A model generated the notes under the pieces. It was not told the DNA's origin and did no database searches. It worked only from the letters and a program-made list of their open reading frames with translations. From NCBI GenBank assembly GCA_965224045.1, contig CBDCYD010000015.1:434001-498000 (forward strand): DNA of 64,000 nucleotides, written 5' to 3'. Made by a program: the position numbers and the translations under genes. Source of the stretch: Tectiglobus sp965224045 (lineage in GTDB: Bacteria; Pseudomonadota; Alphaproteobacteria; Rhizobiales; Hyphomicrobiaceae). Position 1 is the first letter of the stretch. Every line of letters starts with the position of its first letter. Of the stretch, positions 25,903 to 34,506 are shown piece after piece.

Positions 25903-27281
25903 TTCCGTCCCCTTGACGATGAGGCACCTCTGAGCTTGGCCTTCTTGATCAGACCTTCGTACTGGTGCGCCACCAAATGGCTCTGGACCTGGGCCACGGT
26001 GTCCATCGTCACGCTGACGGCGATGAGCAGAGAGGTCCCACCGAGAACAGCGCCGAAGGACGAGGGAATCCCGAGATTGGCGATCAAAACTTCGGGCAAC
26101 AAGCACACCGCCGCCAAGTATATCGCGCCGACGACCGTGATGCGCGTCAGCACATAGTCAATGTATTCCGCTGTCTGTGCACCCGGCCTGCGGCCCGGCA
26201 GGAAGCCACCGTACTTGCGCAGGTTGTCCGCGGTTTCCTGCGGGTTGAAGACCACGGCCGTATAGAAGAAGCAGAAGAAGATGATCAGCACCACGTAGAG
26301 CAGCATGTGCAGCGGCTGGCCGTAGCCGAGCGAGGTCGTGATGTAGGTTAGCCAATCCGGTGTGGCAGAGCCGGCAGAGCCGGCGGAGAAGCTTGCGACC
26401 GTGATCGGCAACAGCAGCAACGACGAGGCGAAAATCGGCGGGATGACGCCGGCTGAATTCAGCTTCAGGGGCAGGTGCGAGGAATCGCCCTGGAACATCC
26501 GGTTGCCGACCTGGCGCTTGGGATACTGCACGAGCAGACGACGCTGGGCGCGTTCCATGAAGACGATCACGACCACAGCCGCGACCATGGTGACGAGGAG
26601 CAGCAACAGCGCAAACGTCGACAGGTTGCCCTCACGGGACGTCTCGAACAACTGGACGATCGCGTTGGGCAGGGCTGCGACGATGCCGGCGAAGATGATC
26701 AGCGAGATGCCGTTGCCAACGCCGCGCGCCGTGATCTGCTCACCAAGCCACATCAGGAACATGGTGCCGCCGACCAACGTGATGACCGTCGTCATGCGAA
26801 AGAACCAGCCAGGATCGGGGACGACCGGCCCGGTACGCGCCTGCGATGCCTCCAGCCCGATGGCAATACCGTAGGCCTGGAACGCAGCCAGCGCGACGGT
26901 GAGGTAGCGCGTGTACTGGTTGATCTGCTTGCGGCCCTGCTCGCCTTCCTTCTTGAGTTCCATCAGCCGCTTGTCGACGGAGGACAGCAGCTGCATGATG
27001 ATCGACGCCGAAATGTACGGCATGATGTTGAGCGCGAAGATTGCCATGCGCTCCACGGCGCCGCCCGAGAACATGTTGAACATGCCGAGAATACCAGCGG
27101 CGTTGTTATTGAACGTTTCGGAAAAGGCTACGGAATCAACACCGGGGAGGGGAATGAACGTTCCGAAACGGTAAATCAAAAGCGCACCCAGGGTGAACCA
27201 GATGCGCTTCTTGAGGTCTTCCGCCTTGGCAAAAGCGCCGAAGTTGATGTTGGCGGCCAATTGTTCGGCAGCAGATGCCAT
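25899..27281 (-). CDS. secY: Preprotein translocase subunit SecY
   Basis: 460 residues with ten hydrophobic helices, the central channel of the Sec translocon. Family blocks are KKRIWFTLGALLIYRFGTFI in helix 1 and the region after it, GIFNMFSGG-like LGMFNMFSGGAVERM, MEFAQRR-like VFMERAQRRLLVQYPKR, and FLPGRRPGAQTAEYID. ATG 27281 (MASAAEQLAANINFGA) has GGGAGA upstream. It is coupled to adk and lies 193 bp after rplO. SecE is encoded at 54634. Confidence 0.98.
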   Translation of the reverse strand: MASAAEQLAANINFGAFAKAEDLKKRIWFTLGALLIYRFGTFIPLPGVDSVAFSETFNNNAAGILGMFNMFSGGAVERMAIFALNIMPYISASIIMQLLSSVDKRLMELKKEGEQGRKQINQYTRYLTVALAAFQAYGIAIGLEASQARTGPVVPDPGWFFRMTTVITLVGGTMFLMWLGEQITARGVGNGISLIIFAGIVAALPNAIVQLFETSREGNLSTFALLLLLVTMVAAVVVIVFMERAQRRLLVQYPKRQVGNRMFQGDSSHLPLKLNSAGVIPPIFASSLLLLPITVASFSAGSAGSATPDWLTYITTSLGYGQPLHMLLYVVLIIFFCFFYTAVVFNPQETADNLRKYGGFLPGRRPGAQTAEYIDYVLTRITVVGAIYLAAVCLLPEVLIANLGIPSSFGAVLGGTSLLIAVSVTMDTVAQVQSHLVAHQYEGLIKKAKLRGASSSRGRK

Positions 27282-27474
27282 CTCGTCATCTCCCGGTGCA
27301 CGCCGGACGGACTGCCACTTCGGGCCTGCCGGCAATGCTCAATAACATGGGCGCAATGCGCCTGTGCTGCAACCGTTGCGCAGCGCTTGCGCGCCGGCCG
27401 CGTCTGCGGCGTCACACTGTCGACCCGGCGCTGCCGCTTGGCGCAGAACGCGAACCCGACCTGGACGCCGCCGC

Positions 27475-27996
27475 CTAGGATTTGGCCTTCTTGGCCGCGG
27501 TCTTGGCGCGCTTTTCCTCGTCGGCCGGCAGCACCTTCTTCTCAACCAGTGTAATACTGCCGCCAGCCTTCTCGATGGCCGTGCGCGCCGACGGTGTCAC
27601 GTGATTTGCGGTAATGTTCACGGACGCCTTGAGTTCGCCAACGCCGAGAATGCGCAGGCCATCCTTCGGGCGGCGCAGCACACCGGCTGCGACCAGGCTT
27701 GTGACGTCCATCGGCTGGCCGGTGTCGACGCGGCCGGCATCGATCGCGGACTGCAGGGCGCCGATATTGAGGGCGTTGAACTGCTTGCGGCGCCATTTGC
27801 TGAAACCGCGCTTCGGCAGGCGACGATAAAGCGGCATCTGGCCGCCTTCAAAGCCCTTGAGCGCGACGCCGGAGCGCGACTTCTGGCCCTTCATGCCGCG
27901 CCCGGCGGTCTTGCCAACGCCGGAGCCAATGCCACGGCCGACGCGCACCTTGCGCTTGGCGGCGCCGGGAATGTCCTGAATTTCATTGAGGCGCAT
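27475..27996 (-). CDS. rplO: 50S ribosomal protein L15
   Basis: 173 residues, slightly longer than the usual ~150 because of a lysine/alanine-rich tail (KKVLPADEEKRAKTAAKK). It is a late-assembling large-subunit protein. Signatures are GRGIGSGVGKTAGRGMKGQ and FEGGQMPLYRRLPKRGF. It lies 25 bp after rpmD and upstream of secY, the standard spc order. Confidence 0.98.
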   Translation of the reverse strand: MRLNEIQDIPGAAKRKVRVGRGIGSGVGKTAGRGMKGQKSRSGVALKGFEGGQMPLYRRLPKRGFSKWRRKQFNALNIGALQSAIDAGRVDTGQPMDVTSLVAAGVLRRPKDGLRILGVGELKASVNITANHVTPSARTAIEKAGGSITLVEKKVLPADEEKRAKTAAKKAKS

Positions 27997-28021
27997 GATG
28001 CTTGCTCTTTCCGTGCTTGGG

Positions 28022-28225
28022 TCAGTCCTGCTCGTCGATGACGCGCACGAGGTGGCCGACCTTCTTGATCATGCCGCGCACCGCCGGGGTATCTTCCAGC
28101 GTGCGGCGGCGGTTCATCTTGTTGAGACCGAGACCGATCAGGGTTCGCCGCTGGCGATCCTCGCGACGAAGCGGACTGCCGATCTGCTCGACGGTGATCG
28201 TCTTGGCGTTCTGAGTATCGGACAT
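28022..28225 (-). CDS. rpmD: 50S ribosomal protein L30
   Basis: 67 residues. Family pattern: ITVEQIGSPLRREDRQRRTL, then GLGLNKMNRRRTLEDTPAV, then MIKKVGHLVRV. It binds 23S and 5S rRNA contacts in the large subunit. It lies between rpsE and rplO with short gaps, as in the spc operon of most bacteria. Confidence 0.97.
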   Translation of the reverse strand: MSDTQNAKTITVEQIGSPLRREDRQRRTLIGLGLNKMNRRRTLEDTPAVRGMIKKVGHLVRVIDEQD

Positions 28226-28265
28226 TTACCTCGCGTCCCTTTCGCGCGTTTCAATTGCCTGGCAA

Positions 28266-28895
28266 TCAGGCTTCTGCTTCAGCCGGGGTTGCAGCCTCCG
28301 CCTCGGCAGGTTGCTGCTGGTGCTCGCTGCTCGATGACGCATCACGTCGGCGGACGTTGATTTCCGCCGGCTTCTTGCCGCGGCGGGCGGCCACGGCGCG
28401 CGGCGATTCCTGGCGGCCCAGCGCATCGAATGTCGCGCGAACGACGTTATAGGGGTTGGCCGAGCCCATCGACTTGGCGACGACATCCTGGACGCCGAGC
28501 ATCTCGAAGACGGCACGCATGGCGCCGCCGGCGATGATACCGGTGCCGGGAGGGGCCGAGCGGATCAACACCTTGCCGGCGCCGTGGCGGCCGGTGCTGT
28601 CATGATCGAGTGTACGGCCTTCACGCAGGTGGACGCGCACCAACGCGCGCCGCGCCGCCTCGTTGGCCTTGCGAATGGCCTCCGGCACCTCGCGGGCCTT
28701 GCCGTGGCCGAAGCCGACCCGGCCTTTCAGGTCTCCGACGACCACGAGAGCCGCGAAACCGAAGCGCTTACCACCTTTCACCGTCTTGGCGACACGGTTG
28801 ATGTGCACCAGCTTGTCAGTGAATTCGTTGTCGCGGTCGTCGCGATCCCGGCCGCGATCTCTGCCCTGCGATCCTCTTCCAGGCGAACGTGCCAC
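28266..28895 (-). CDS. rpsE: 30S ribosomal protein S5
   Basis: 209 residues from a GTG start that has AAGGA eight bases upstream. S5 helps decoding accuracy and lines the mRNA entry. The double-stranded RNA-binding domain contains VKGGKRFGFAALVVVGD, and the second domain has PPGTGIIAGGAMRAVFEMLG. A charged N-terminal tail rich in Arg/Asp and an Ala/Glu-rich tail after residue 180 make it longer than the ~167-residue E. coli protein. Confidence 0.97.
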   Translation of the reverse strand: MARSPGRGSQGRDRGRDRDDRDNEFTDKLVHINRVAKTVKGGKRFGFAALVVVGDLKGRVGFGHGKAREVPEAIRKANEAARRALVRVHLREGRTLDHDSTGRHGAGKVLIRSAPPGTGIIAGGAMRAVFEMLGVQDVVAKSMGSANPYNVVRATFDALGRQESPRAVAARRGKKPAEINVRRRDASSSSEHQQQPAEAEAATPAEAEA

Positions 28896-28910
28896 GCTCT
28901 CGTCCTTTCG

Positions 28911-29270
28911 TTAGAAATTCAATCCGCCCTCGCGGGCGGCATCGGCGAGTGCTTTGACCCGCCCGTGATACATGTAGCCGCCACGGTCGAAGACGACATC
29001 CTTGACGCCGGCTCTAACTGCGCGCTCGGCGATGATCTTGCCGACGGCTTCGGCGGCGGCGCGATCAGCACCCGTTTTCAATGCGCCACGCAGGTCCTTG
29101 TCGAGCGTCGAGGCAGCGGCGACGGTGCGACCGCTGGCGTCGTCGATGACCTGCGCATAGATATTCTTCGACGAGCGATGGACCGACAGCCGTGGCCGTC
29201 CGTGCGAGACCTTGCGCAGCTGGCGGCGCACGCGCTGCTTGCGGCGGTCGAATTGCGATAGCGCACCCAT
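28911..29270 (-). CDS. rplR: 50S ribosomal protein L18
   Basis: 119 residues from ATG 29270 (MGALSQFDRRKQRVRRQL), chosen because TAAGG stands about nine bases away and the length before DRRK fits the family; an ATG two codons earlier is too close to that site. It binds 5S rRNA with L5 and L25. RLSVHRSSKNIYAQVIDD and the end GGYMYHGRVKALADAAREGG are typical. Confidence 0.96.
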   Translation of the reverse strand: MGALSQFDRRKQRVRRQLRKVSHGRPRLSVHRSSKNIYAQVIDDASGRTVAAASTLDKDLRGALKTGADRAAAEAVGKIIAERAVRAGVKDVVFDRGGYMYHGRVKALADAAREGGLNF

Positions 29271-29281
29271 TGGCATTGTCC

Positions 29282-29824
29282 TTACTTCTTCTTGCCTTCC
29301 TTGCGGAAGATGTATTCGCCCTGATAGCGCACGCCCTTGCCCTGATAGGGCTCCGGTGGACGGTAACCGCGGATTTCGGCCGCCACCTGGCCGACGAGCT
29401 GCTTGTCGATACCGGTGACGGTTACGACTTCCTGCTTGGCACCGCCAACGGTCACCTCGACGCCCTTGGGCACGGGATGCAGCACCTCGTGGCTAAAACC
29501 GAGGTTGAGCTGCAGCGTATCCTTGCCCTTCATCGCGGCGCGGTAACCGATGCCCTGGATCTCCAGAACCTTGGTGTAACCGTCCGTGACACCGGTGACG
29601 AGGTTTTGCACCATGGTGCGCGACATGCCCCACATCGCGCGCGCCTTCTTGCTTTCGTCGACCGGCGTGACGTTGATCGTGGCATCAGCAAGTTCGACCT
29701 TGACGTCGTCGGGGCAGGTGAACTCAAGCTCGCCTTTCGGGCCTTTGATCTTGACGTGCTGGCCGTCGACCGTTGCCGTGACCTTGTCCGGCACTTCAAT
29801 CGGTTTTTTTCCAATGCGCGACAT
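29282..29824 (-). CDS. rplF: 50S ribosomal protein L6
   Basis: 180 residues, two similar beta domains. MSRIGKKPIEVPDKVTATVD begins the protein, GYTKVLEIQGIGYRAAMKGK bridges the domains and the C-terminal EPYQGKGVRYQGEYIFRKEG is the family signature. L6 lies near the factor-binding site of the large subunit. Short gaps link it to rplR and rpsH. Confidence 0.98.
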   Translation of the reverse strand: MSRIGKKPIEVPDKVTATVDGQHVKIKGPKGELEFTCPDDVKVELADATINVTPVDESKKARAMWGMSRTMVQNLVTGVTDGYTKVLEIQGIGYRAAMKGKDTLQLNLGFSHEVLHPVPKGVEVTVGGAKQEVVTVTGIDKQLVGQVAAEIRGYRPPEPYQGKGVRYQGEYIFRKEGKKK

Positions 29825-29881
29825 TGTTCATTTTCTCCGGGGCTCGTTTTCGCCGGGGTGTGCACCCTGCAGGATGCACCG

Positions 29882-30274
29882 TTAGAAGACGTTGCACAGG
29901 ACTTCGCCGCCGACATTCTCCTCGCGGGCGCGCCAGTCCGACATCACGCCCTTGGGCGTCGACAGGATGACGACACCGAGGCCGTTGGCAACGGTCGGGA
30001 TGTCCTTGACCGAGGAATACACGCGGCGGCCCGGCTTTGAGACGCGCTTGATCTGGCGGATCGCCGGCTCGCCGTTGTTGTACTTGAGCTCGATCTCGAG
30101 TTGCGGACGCTCGCCCTTTTGCTCGACGTGCATGTAGCCGCGGATATAACCTTCGTCCTTGAGGACCTCGAGAACCCGCGAGCGCATGTTCGATGCCGGC
30201 GTCGTCGTCTTGGGACGGCGGCGCATTTGTGCATTGCGGATACGGGTCAGCATATCACCGATAGGATCGTTCAT
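29882..30274 (-). CDS. rpsH: 30S ribosomal protein S8
   Basis: 130 residues from ATG 30274, which has GGAGGAAGG upstream; the frame continues 143 codons further into rpsN and rplE with no meaning. S8 binds the central domain of 16S rRNA and in E. coli also represses its own operon. MNDPIGDMLTRIRNAQMRRR, YSSVKDIPTVANGLGVVILS and the end EENVGGEVLCNVF identify it. Confidence 0.98.
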   Translation of the reverse strand: MNDPIGDMLTRIRNAQMRRRPKTTTPASNMRSRVLEVLKDEGYIRGYMHVEQKGERPQLEIELKYNNGEPAIRQIKRVSKPGRRVYSSVKDIPTVANGLGVVILSTPKGVMSDWRAREENVGGEVLCNVF

Positions 30275-30291
30275 CCTGGTCCCTTCCTCCG

Positions 30292-30597
30292 TTACCAGCT
30301 CGACTTGACCATACCAGGGATGCGTCCCTGGGCGGCGAGCTCGCGCAATTGGTTTCTGCAAATCTGCAGCTTGCGATAGTAGGCGCGTGGCCGGCCCGTG
30401 ATCTCGCAGCGGTTGCGGATGCGATTCTTGGCGCTGTTGCGCGGCATCTCGGCAAGCTTGAGCTGGGCGGCGAAGCGCTCCTCCATCGGCTTCGAGCGAT
30501 CCATGATGATCGCCTTCAAGGCGTTGCGCTTTTCCGAGAGCTGCGCGTGCAGCTTGCGGCGACGCTTGTTTTTTTCGACTGCACTGACTTTGGCCAT
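30292..30597 (-). CDS. rpsN: 30S ribosomal protein S14 (zinc-independent form)
   Basis: 101 residues from ATG 30597, preceded by GGAGG. The long form lacks the two CxxC zinc motifs of the short version. NSAKNRIRNRCEITGRPRAY and KLQICRNQLRELAAQGRIPG are the signatures. S14 binds the 16S rRNA head and is needed late in 30S assembly. Confidence 0.97.
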   Translation of the reverse strand: MAKVSAVEKNKRRRKLHAQLSEKRNALKAIIMDRSKPMEERFAAQLKLAEMPRNSAKNRIRNRCEITGRPRAYYRKLQICRNQLRELAAQGRIPGMVKSSW

Positions 30598-30650
30598 CAA
30601 GTCCTCCAGAGGCCTTTCGGCTGGTTGCCGGGGTTCCTCGGTTCGAATGA

Positions 30651-31325
30651 TTAGTTGCGGAACGGAAAGTTGAACTGGCGCAGCAACTCGCGCGCCTCGT
30701 CATCGGTGGGCGCAGACGTGACCACGATCACGTCCATGCCCCAGATTTCGTCGACCTTGTCGTAATCGATCTCCGGGAACACGATGTGTTCCTTGAGACC
30801 CATCGCGAAGTTGCCACGGCCATCGAAGCTCTTCGGGTTGAGACCGCGGAAGTCCTTGACGCGCGGCAGAGCAATGGTGACCAGGCGGTCGAGGAACTCG
30901 TACATGCGATCGCCGCGCAGCGTGACCTTGGCGCCAATCGACATGCCGTCGCGCAACTTGAACGTCGCGATCGACTTGCGCGCCTTGGTGATGATCGGCT
31001 TCTGGCCTGCGATCAGGCTCAGGTCGTTGACCGCGCTTTCAACTTTCTTGCGATCGTTGACGGCCTCGCCGACGCCCATGTTGAGGACGACCTTTTCGAT
31101 GCGCGGCACCTGCATGACGTTCTTGTAGGAGAACTTCTCACGCATCGCCGTCTTGATCTTATCTTCGTAGTCCAGCTTGAAGCGCGGCTTGTAGCCTTCG
31201 GGCCGGGCAAACGAGCGCAGTTCGGGTTGTTCGGAACCACCGCCGTTCTTGCCGTTCTTGCCACCCTTGCCGCTCTTGCCGTCCTGGCCCTTCTTGCCGG
31301 CTTTGGCCTTCTTGTCGTCTGCCAT
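30651..31325 (-). CDS. rplE: 50S ribosomal protein L5 with basic N-terminal extension
   Basis: 224 residues, against about 180-185 usually. The core is normal: KFSYKNVMQVPRIEKVVLNM, KPIITKARKSIATFKLRDGM, RVKDFRGLNPKSFDGRGNF and EHIVFPEIDYDKVDEIWGMD. It binds 5S rRNA and contacts S13. The first ~42 residues are an added Lys/Gly/Asp-rich stretch of short repeats (GKSGKGGKNGKNGGG) before a typical start. ATG 31325 lies four bases after the rplX stop, so the extension is probably translated. Confidence 0.95.
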   Translation of the reverse strand: MADDKKAKAGKKGQDGKSGKGGKNGKNGGGSEQPELRSFARPEGYKPRFKLDYEDKIKTAMREKFSYKNVMQVPRIEKVVLNMGVGEAVNDRKKVESAVNDLSLIAGQKPIITKARKSIATFKLRDGMSIGAKVTLRGDRMYEFLDRLVTIALPRVKDFRGLNPKSFDGRGNFAMGLKEHIVFPEIDYDKVDEIWGMDVIVVTSAPTDDEARELLRQFNFPFRN

Positions 31326-31329
31326 CGTT

Positions 31330-31656
31330 CTAGTTCCTATCCGGAATAAGCTCGCCCGAACGCTTTGCGAAGCGAACCTTCCTGCCGTCGTCCATGAATT
31401 TGAAACCAACGCGCGTCGGCTTGCCGTCGTTCGGATCCTCGTGGGCCAAATTCGACAGGTTGATCGGCGCCTCTTTCGAAATGATTCCGCCCTCCTGGTT
31501 GGCCGTCTGGCGCTGATGACGGCGCACCACGTTGACGCCGCGCACGACCGCCCGGTTCTCCTTCGGCATCATGACGAGGATCTCGCCCTGCTTGCCCTTG
31601 TCGCGGCCGGTGAGGACCACGACGCGGTCGCCCTTCTTGAATTTCAACGACGGCAT
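31330..31656 (-). CDS. rplX: 50S ribosomal protein L24
   Basis: 108 residues, an assembly-initiator protein for the large subunit. The KOW motif is KKGDRVVVLTGRDKGKQGEI, then VRGVNVVRRHQRQTANQEGG and EDPNDGKPTRVGFKF. It lies one base after the rplN stop and four bases before rplE, so translation is tightly coupled. Confidence 0.98.
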   Translation of the reverse strand: MPSLKFKKGDRVVVLTGRDKGKQGEILVMMPKENRAVVRGVNVVRRHQRQTANQEGGIISKEAPINLSNLAHEDPNDGKPTRVGFKFMDDGRKVRFAKRSGELIPDRN

Positions 31657-31657
31657 G

Positions 31658-32026
31658 TCAAAGCACCTCCGGTGCCAGTGAAACGATCTTCATGTGGTTC
31701 TTGGCGCGCAGCTCACGGGTAACCGGACCAAAGATGCGCGTACCGATCGGCTCGCCGGCGGCATTGATGAGGACGGCTGCGTTGCGATCGAACCGGATCA
31801 GCGAGCCGTCGGGACGGCGCACACCCTTGGCAGTGCGCACGACCACGGCCTTCATCACCTGGCCCTTCTTGACGCGGCCGCGCGGAATGGCCTCTTTCAC
31901 CGACACCACGATGGTGTCGCCGATGCGCGCATACCTGCGTTTCGAGCCGCCGATCACCTTGATGCATTGCACGCGCCGGGCGCCCGAGTTGTCAGCGACA
32001 TCGAGGTTGGTCTGCATCTGAATCAT
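31658..32026 (-). CDS. rplN: 50S ribosomal protein L14
   Basis: 122 residues, the standard length. MIQMQTNLDVADNSGARRVQ, GDTIVVSVKEAIPRGRVKKG and RIFGPVTRELRAKNHMKIVS are strongly conserved. L14 sits at the subunit interface, forms bridges to 16S rRNA and is the docking site of the silencing factor RsfS. It lies 91 bp after rpsQ. Confidence 0.98.
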   Translation of the reverse strand: MIQMQTNLDVADNSGARRVQCIKVIGGSKRRYARIGDTIVVSVKEAIPRGRVKKGQVMKAVVVRTAKGVRRPDGSLIRFDRNAAVLINAAGEPIGTRIFGPVTRELRAKNHMKIVSLAPEVL

Positions 32027-32117
32027 CGGACCAGTCCTTTTCCTTGCAGGCCGCCCGGCCGAGCCTCCAGCGATGCTGGTTGTTGGCGCCGTAGCGACGA
32101 TTAATCCGGGTCAGCAC

Positions 32118-32357
32118 TTACGCGGTTGGTTCCTCGACGACGATCCAGCGCTTGTTGCGCGAGATCGGGGCCGTCTCCTGAATGCGGACCTTGTCGCCAA
32201 CCTTGAGCTGGTTGCCCTCGTCGTGGGCCTGATACTTCTTCGAGCGTCGAACCACCTTCTTGTAGAGGGGGTGCGTGTAGCGACGCTCGACCTCGACGAC
32301 GACGGTCTTGTTGTTCTTGTCGGACACGACGGTGCCCTGCAAAATGCGTTTTGGCAT
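32118..32357 (-). CDS. rpsQ: 30S ribosomal protein S17
   Basis: 79 residues, an OB-fold primary-binding protein of 16S rRNA. MPKRILQGTVVSDKNNKTVV, ERRYTHPLYKKVVRRSKKY and VGDKVRIQETAPISRNKRW are the signatures. It lies 11 bp after rpmC. Confidence 0.98.
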   Translation of the reverse strand: MPKRILQGTVVSDKNNKTVVVEVERRYTHPLYKKVVRRSKKYQAHDEGNQLKVGDKVRIQETAPISRNKRWIVVEEPTA

Positions 32358-32368
32358 GACGTGGTCTC

Positions 32369-32575
32369 TTAGTCCTGGCTGGTGCCTGAGTTGTGCTTCT
32401 CGCGGGCGATCGTCTTGACTCGCGCGATATCGCGGCGAACCTGGCGGACGCGCGCCGTGTTCTCCAGCTGGCCGGAGGCCGCCTGGAAGCGCAGGTTGAA
32501 CTGCTCGCGCTTGAGCTTGACCAACTGATCGTCGAGCTGGTCGAGCGACATATCGCGAAATTCAGATGCCGACAT
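32369..32575 (-). CDS. rpmC: 50S ribosomal protein L29
   Basis: 68 residues, two helices; it lies by the exit tunnel and is part of the docking site for trigger factor and SRP. SLDQLDDQLVKLKREQFNLR FQAASGQLENT and VRQVRRDIARVKTIAREK match the family. It is placed between rplP and rpsQ as usual. Confidence 0.97.
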   Translation of the reverse strand: MSASEFRDMSLDQLDDQLVKLKREQFNLRFQAASGQLENTARVRQVRRDIARVKTIAREKHNSGTSQD

Positions 32576-32589
32576 TCGTCTTCTCCCGC

Positions 32590-33000
32590 CTAGCCGATGC
32601 GCGTTACGATGCGCGTCTTGATCGGCAGCTTGGCTGCGCCGAGCTTTAACGCTTCACGCGCCAATTCATCCGAAACGCCGTCGAGTTCGAACATGATGCG
32701 ACCGGGGTGGACGCGGGCGGCCCAGTAGTCCGGCGAACCCTTGCCCTTGCCCATGCGCACTTCCGCCGGCTTCGATGAGACCGGCAGGTCCGGGTAGATG
32801 CGGATCCAGACGCGGCCGGCGCGTTTCATGTGGCGCGTGATGGCGCGGCGCGCGGCCTCGATCTGGCGTGCGGTGACCCGTTCCGGTTCCACGGCCTTGA
32901 GACCGTGCGAACCGAAGTTAAGCGTCGTCCCGCCCTTGGCCGTGCCCTTGATCCGGCCCTTCATGGCCTTGCGGAACTTGGTCCGTTTTGGCTGCAGCAT
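32590..33000 (-). CDS. rplP: 50S ribosomal protein L16
   Basis: 136 residues, close to the peptidyl-transferase centre and A-site tRNA. MLQPKRTKFRKAMKGRIKG, ITRHMKRAGRVWIRIYPDLP, VRMGKGKGSPDYWAARVHPG and IMFELDGVS are family blocks. It lies 24 bp after rpsC and 14 bp before rpmC. Confidence 0.98.
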   Translation of the reverse strand: MLQPKRTKFRKAMKGRIKGTAKGGTTLNFGSHGLKAVEPERVTARQIEAARRAITRHMKRAGRVWIRIYPDLPVSSKPAEVRMGKGKGSPDYWAARVHPGRIMFELDGVSDELAREALKLGAAKLPIKTRIVTRIG

Positions 33001-33024
33001 CGCTTTGTCCTCAATTCTCGCGCG

Positions 33025-33756
33025 TTAGCGCCCGGCGCCGGGGCGGTCACCACGGTCGTTGTCGCGCCGGCGTCCGCCGCCGCCTTCCTGCATTTCGATG
33101 GCACGGCGCTCCGATGCCATCGGATCGTGCTCCATGATCTCGCCCTTGAAGATCCACACCTTGATGCCGATGATGCCGTAGGCCGTCTTGGCCCGGCCGT
33201 AGCCGAAGTCGATGTCGGCGCGCAGCGTGTGCAATGGCACGCGACCCTCGCGATACCACTCGGTGCGCGCAATCTCAGCGCCGCCGAGACGGCCGGCGCA
33301 GTTGATGCGAACGCCTTGGGCACCAAGGCGCAGCGCCGACTGAACGGCGCGCTTCATGGCCCGGCGGAAGGCAACACGGCGCTCGAGCTGCTGGGCGATG
33401 CCCTCGGCGATCAGCGTCGCGTCAATTTCCGGCTTGCGCACTTCGACGACGTTGAGGTGGACCTCGGAACTGGTGAGGCGCGAAAGTTCACCGCGCAGCT
33501 TGTCGATATCAGCGCCCTTCTTGCCGATCAGCACGCCCGGCCTGGCGGTATGGACCGTGACGCGGCACTTCCGGTGCGGGCGCTCGATTACCACCTTCGA
33601 GATGCCGGCCTGGCGCTGCATCTTCATGATGTGCTCGCGCACGGCCATGTCTTCATGCAACAGGCGGCCGTACTCGCCGGTATTGGCGTACCAGCGGCTG
33701 TCCCAGGTGCGGTTGATGCCGACGCGCAGCCCGACGGGATTGACTTTGTGACCCAT
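33025..33756 (-). CDS. rpsC: 30S ribosomal protein S3
   Basis: 243 residues from ATG 33756 (MGHKVNPVGLRVGINRTWDS); the open frame reaches back into rplV without meaning. The KH domain includes VIERPHRKCRVTVHTARPGV and LIGKKGADIDKLR, followed by RRVAFRRAMKRAVQSALRLG and GRLGGAEIARTEWYREGRVP. S3 lines the mRNA entry channel and has helicase activity. The tail is Arg/Gly/Asp-rich. Confidence 0.98.
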   Translation of the reverse strand: MGHKVNPVGLRVGINRTWDSRWYANTGEYGRLLHEDMAVREHIMKMQRQAGISKVVIERPHRKCRVTVHTARPGVLIGKKGADIDKLRGELSRLTSSEVHLNVVEVRKPEIDATLIAEGIAQQLERRVAFRRAMKRAVQSALRLGAQGVRINCAGRLGGAEIARTEWYREGRVPLHTLRADIDFGYGRAKTAYGIIGIKVWIFKGEIMEHDPMASERRAIEMQEGGGGRRRDNDRGDRPGAGR

Positions 33757-33767
33757 TGATCCGTCTC

Positions 33768-34148
33768 CTAAGCCTGCGGCTGCTGCTCGCGAACCACGAC
33801 GGTGATCTGCGAGAACGGTTTCATGATGCCGGCCGAGCGGCCCCGGCCACGCGCATGGAAGCGCTTCATGACCAGGTTCTTGCCGACGTAGGCTTCGGCG
33901 ACGACAAGATCGTCGACGTCGAGGCCGTGATTGTTCTCGGCGTTGGCGACAGCCGAGAGCACGCACTTGCGAACATCGATTGCGATGCGCTTGCGCGAAA
34001 ACTCGAGGTCGGCAAGCGCCTGCGCGACCGTCTTGCCGCGGATCATGCCGGCGACAAGGTTGAGCTTTTGCGGCGAAATGCGCAGATTTCTGGCAACCGC
34101 CTTGGCCTCGTTGTCGGGGAGGCTGCGATCGCGTTTCTGCTTACCCAT
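33768..34148 (-). CDS. rplV: 50S ribosomal protein L22
   Basis: 126 residues. LRISPQKLNLVAGMIRGKTV, SAVANAENNHGLDVDDL and the C-terminal RFHARGRGRSAGIMKPFSQI are the signatures; the loop carrying the last block lines the exit tunnel, where macrolide-resistance changes are known. It lies between rpsS and rpsC. Confidence 0.98.
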   Translation of the reverse strand: MGKQKRDRSLPDNEAKAVARNLRISPQKLNLVAGMIRGKTVAQALADLEFSRKRIAIDVRKCVLSAVANAENNHGLDVDDLVVAEAYVGKNLVMKRFHARGRGRSAGIMKPFSQITVVVREQQPQA

Positions 34149-34161
34149 TTGACTTCCCCAA

Positions 34162-34437
34162 CTAGCGTTTCGACTTCTTGTCCGCGCCGTGACCGTAGTA
34201 GGAGCGGGTTGGCGAGAACTCGCCGAACTTGTGGCCCACCATGTCTTCCGTCACCGACACCGGGATGTGTTTGTGGCCGTTGTAGACGCCGAACGTGAGG
34301 CCGACGAACTGCGGCAGGATGGTGGAGCGGCGCGACCAGATCCTGATGATTTCGTTGCGCCCGGACTCGCGTACCCTGTCAGCCTTCTTCAACAGATAGC
34401 CGTCAACGAAGGGGCCTTTCCAAACTGAGCGTGTCAC
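34162..34437 (-). CDS. rpsS: 30S ribosomal protein S19
   Basis: 91 residues, head of the small subunit, partner of S13. MTRSVWKGPFVDGYLLKKAD, IRIWSRRSTILPQFVGLTFG, VYNGHKHIPVSVTEDMVGHK and FSPTRSYYGHGADKK cover almost the whole protein and all match the family. It follows rplB after 69 bp. Confidence 0.98.
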   Translation of the reverse strand: MTRSVWKGPFVDGYLLKKADRVRESGRNEIIRIWSRRSTILPQFVGLTFGVYNGHKHIPVSVTEDMVGHKFGEFSPTRSYYGHGADKKSKR

Positions 34438-34506
34438 GTTGCGATCTCCTTTGCCGGGTACCGGGCGGAGGCGGTAGAGGCGCCTTCGGCCGGCACGCCA
34501 CGTGCC

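Noticed and set aside
26475..27554. A 359-codon plus-strand frame
   Set aside because: Antisense to secY, with shadow-like composition.
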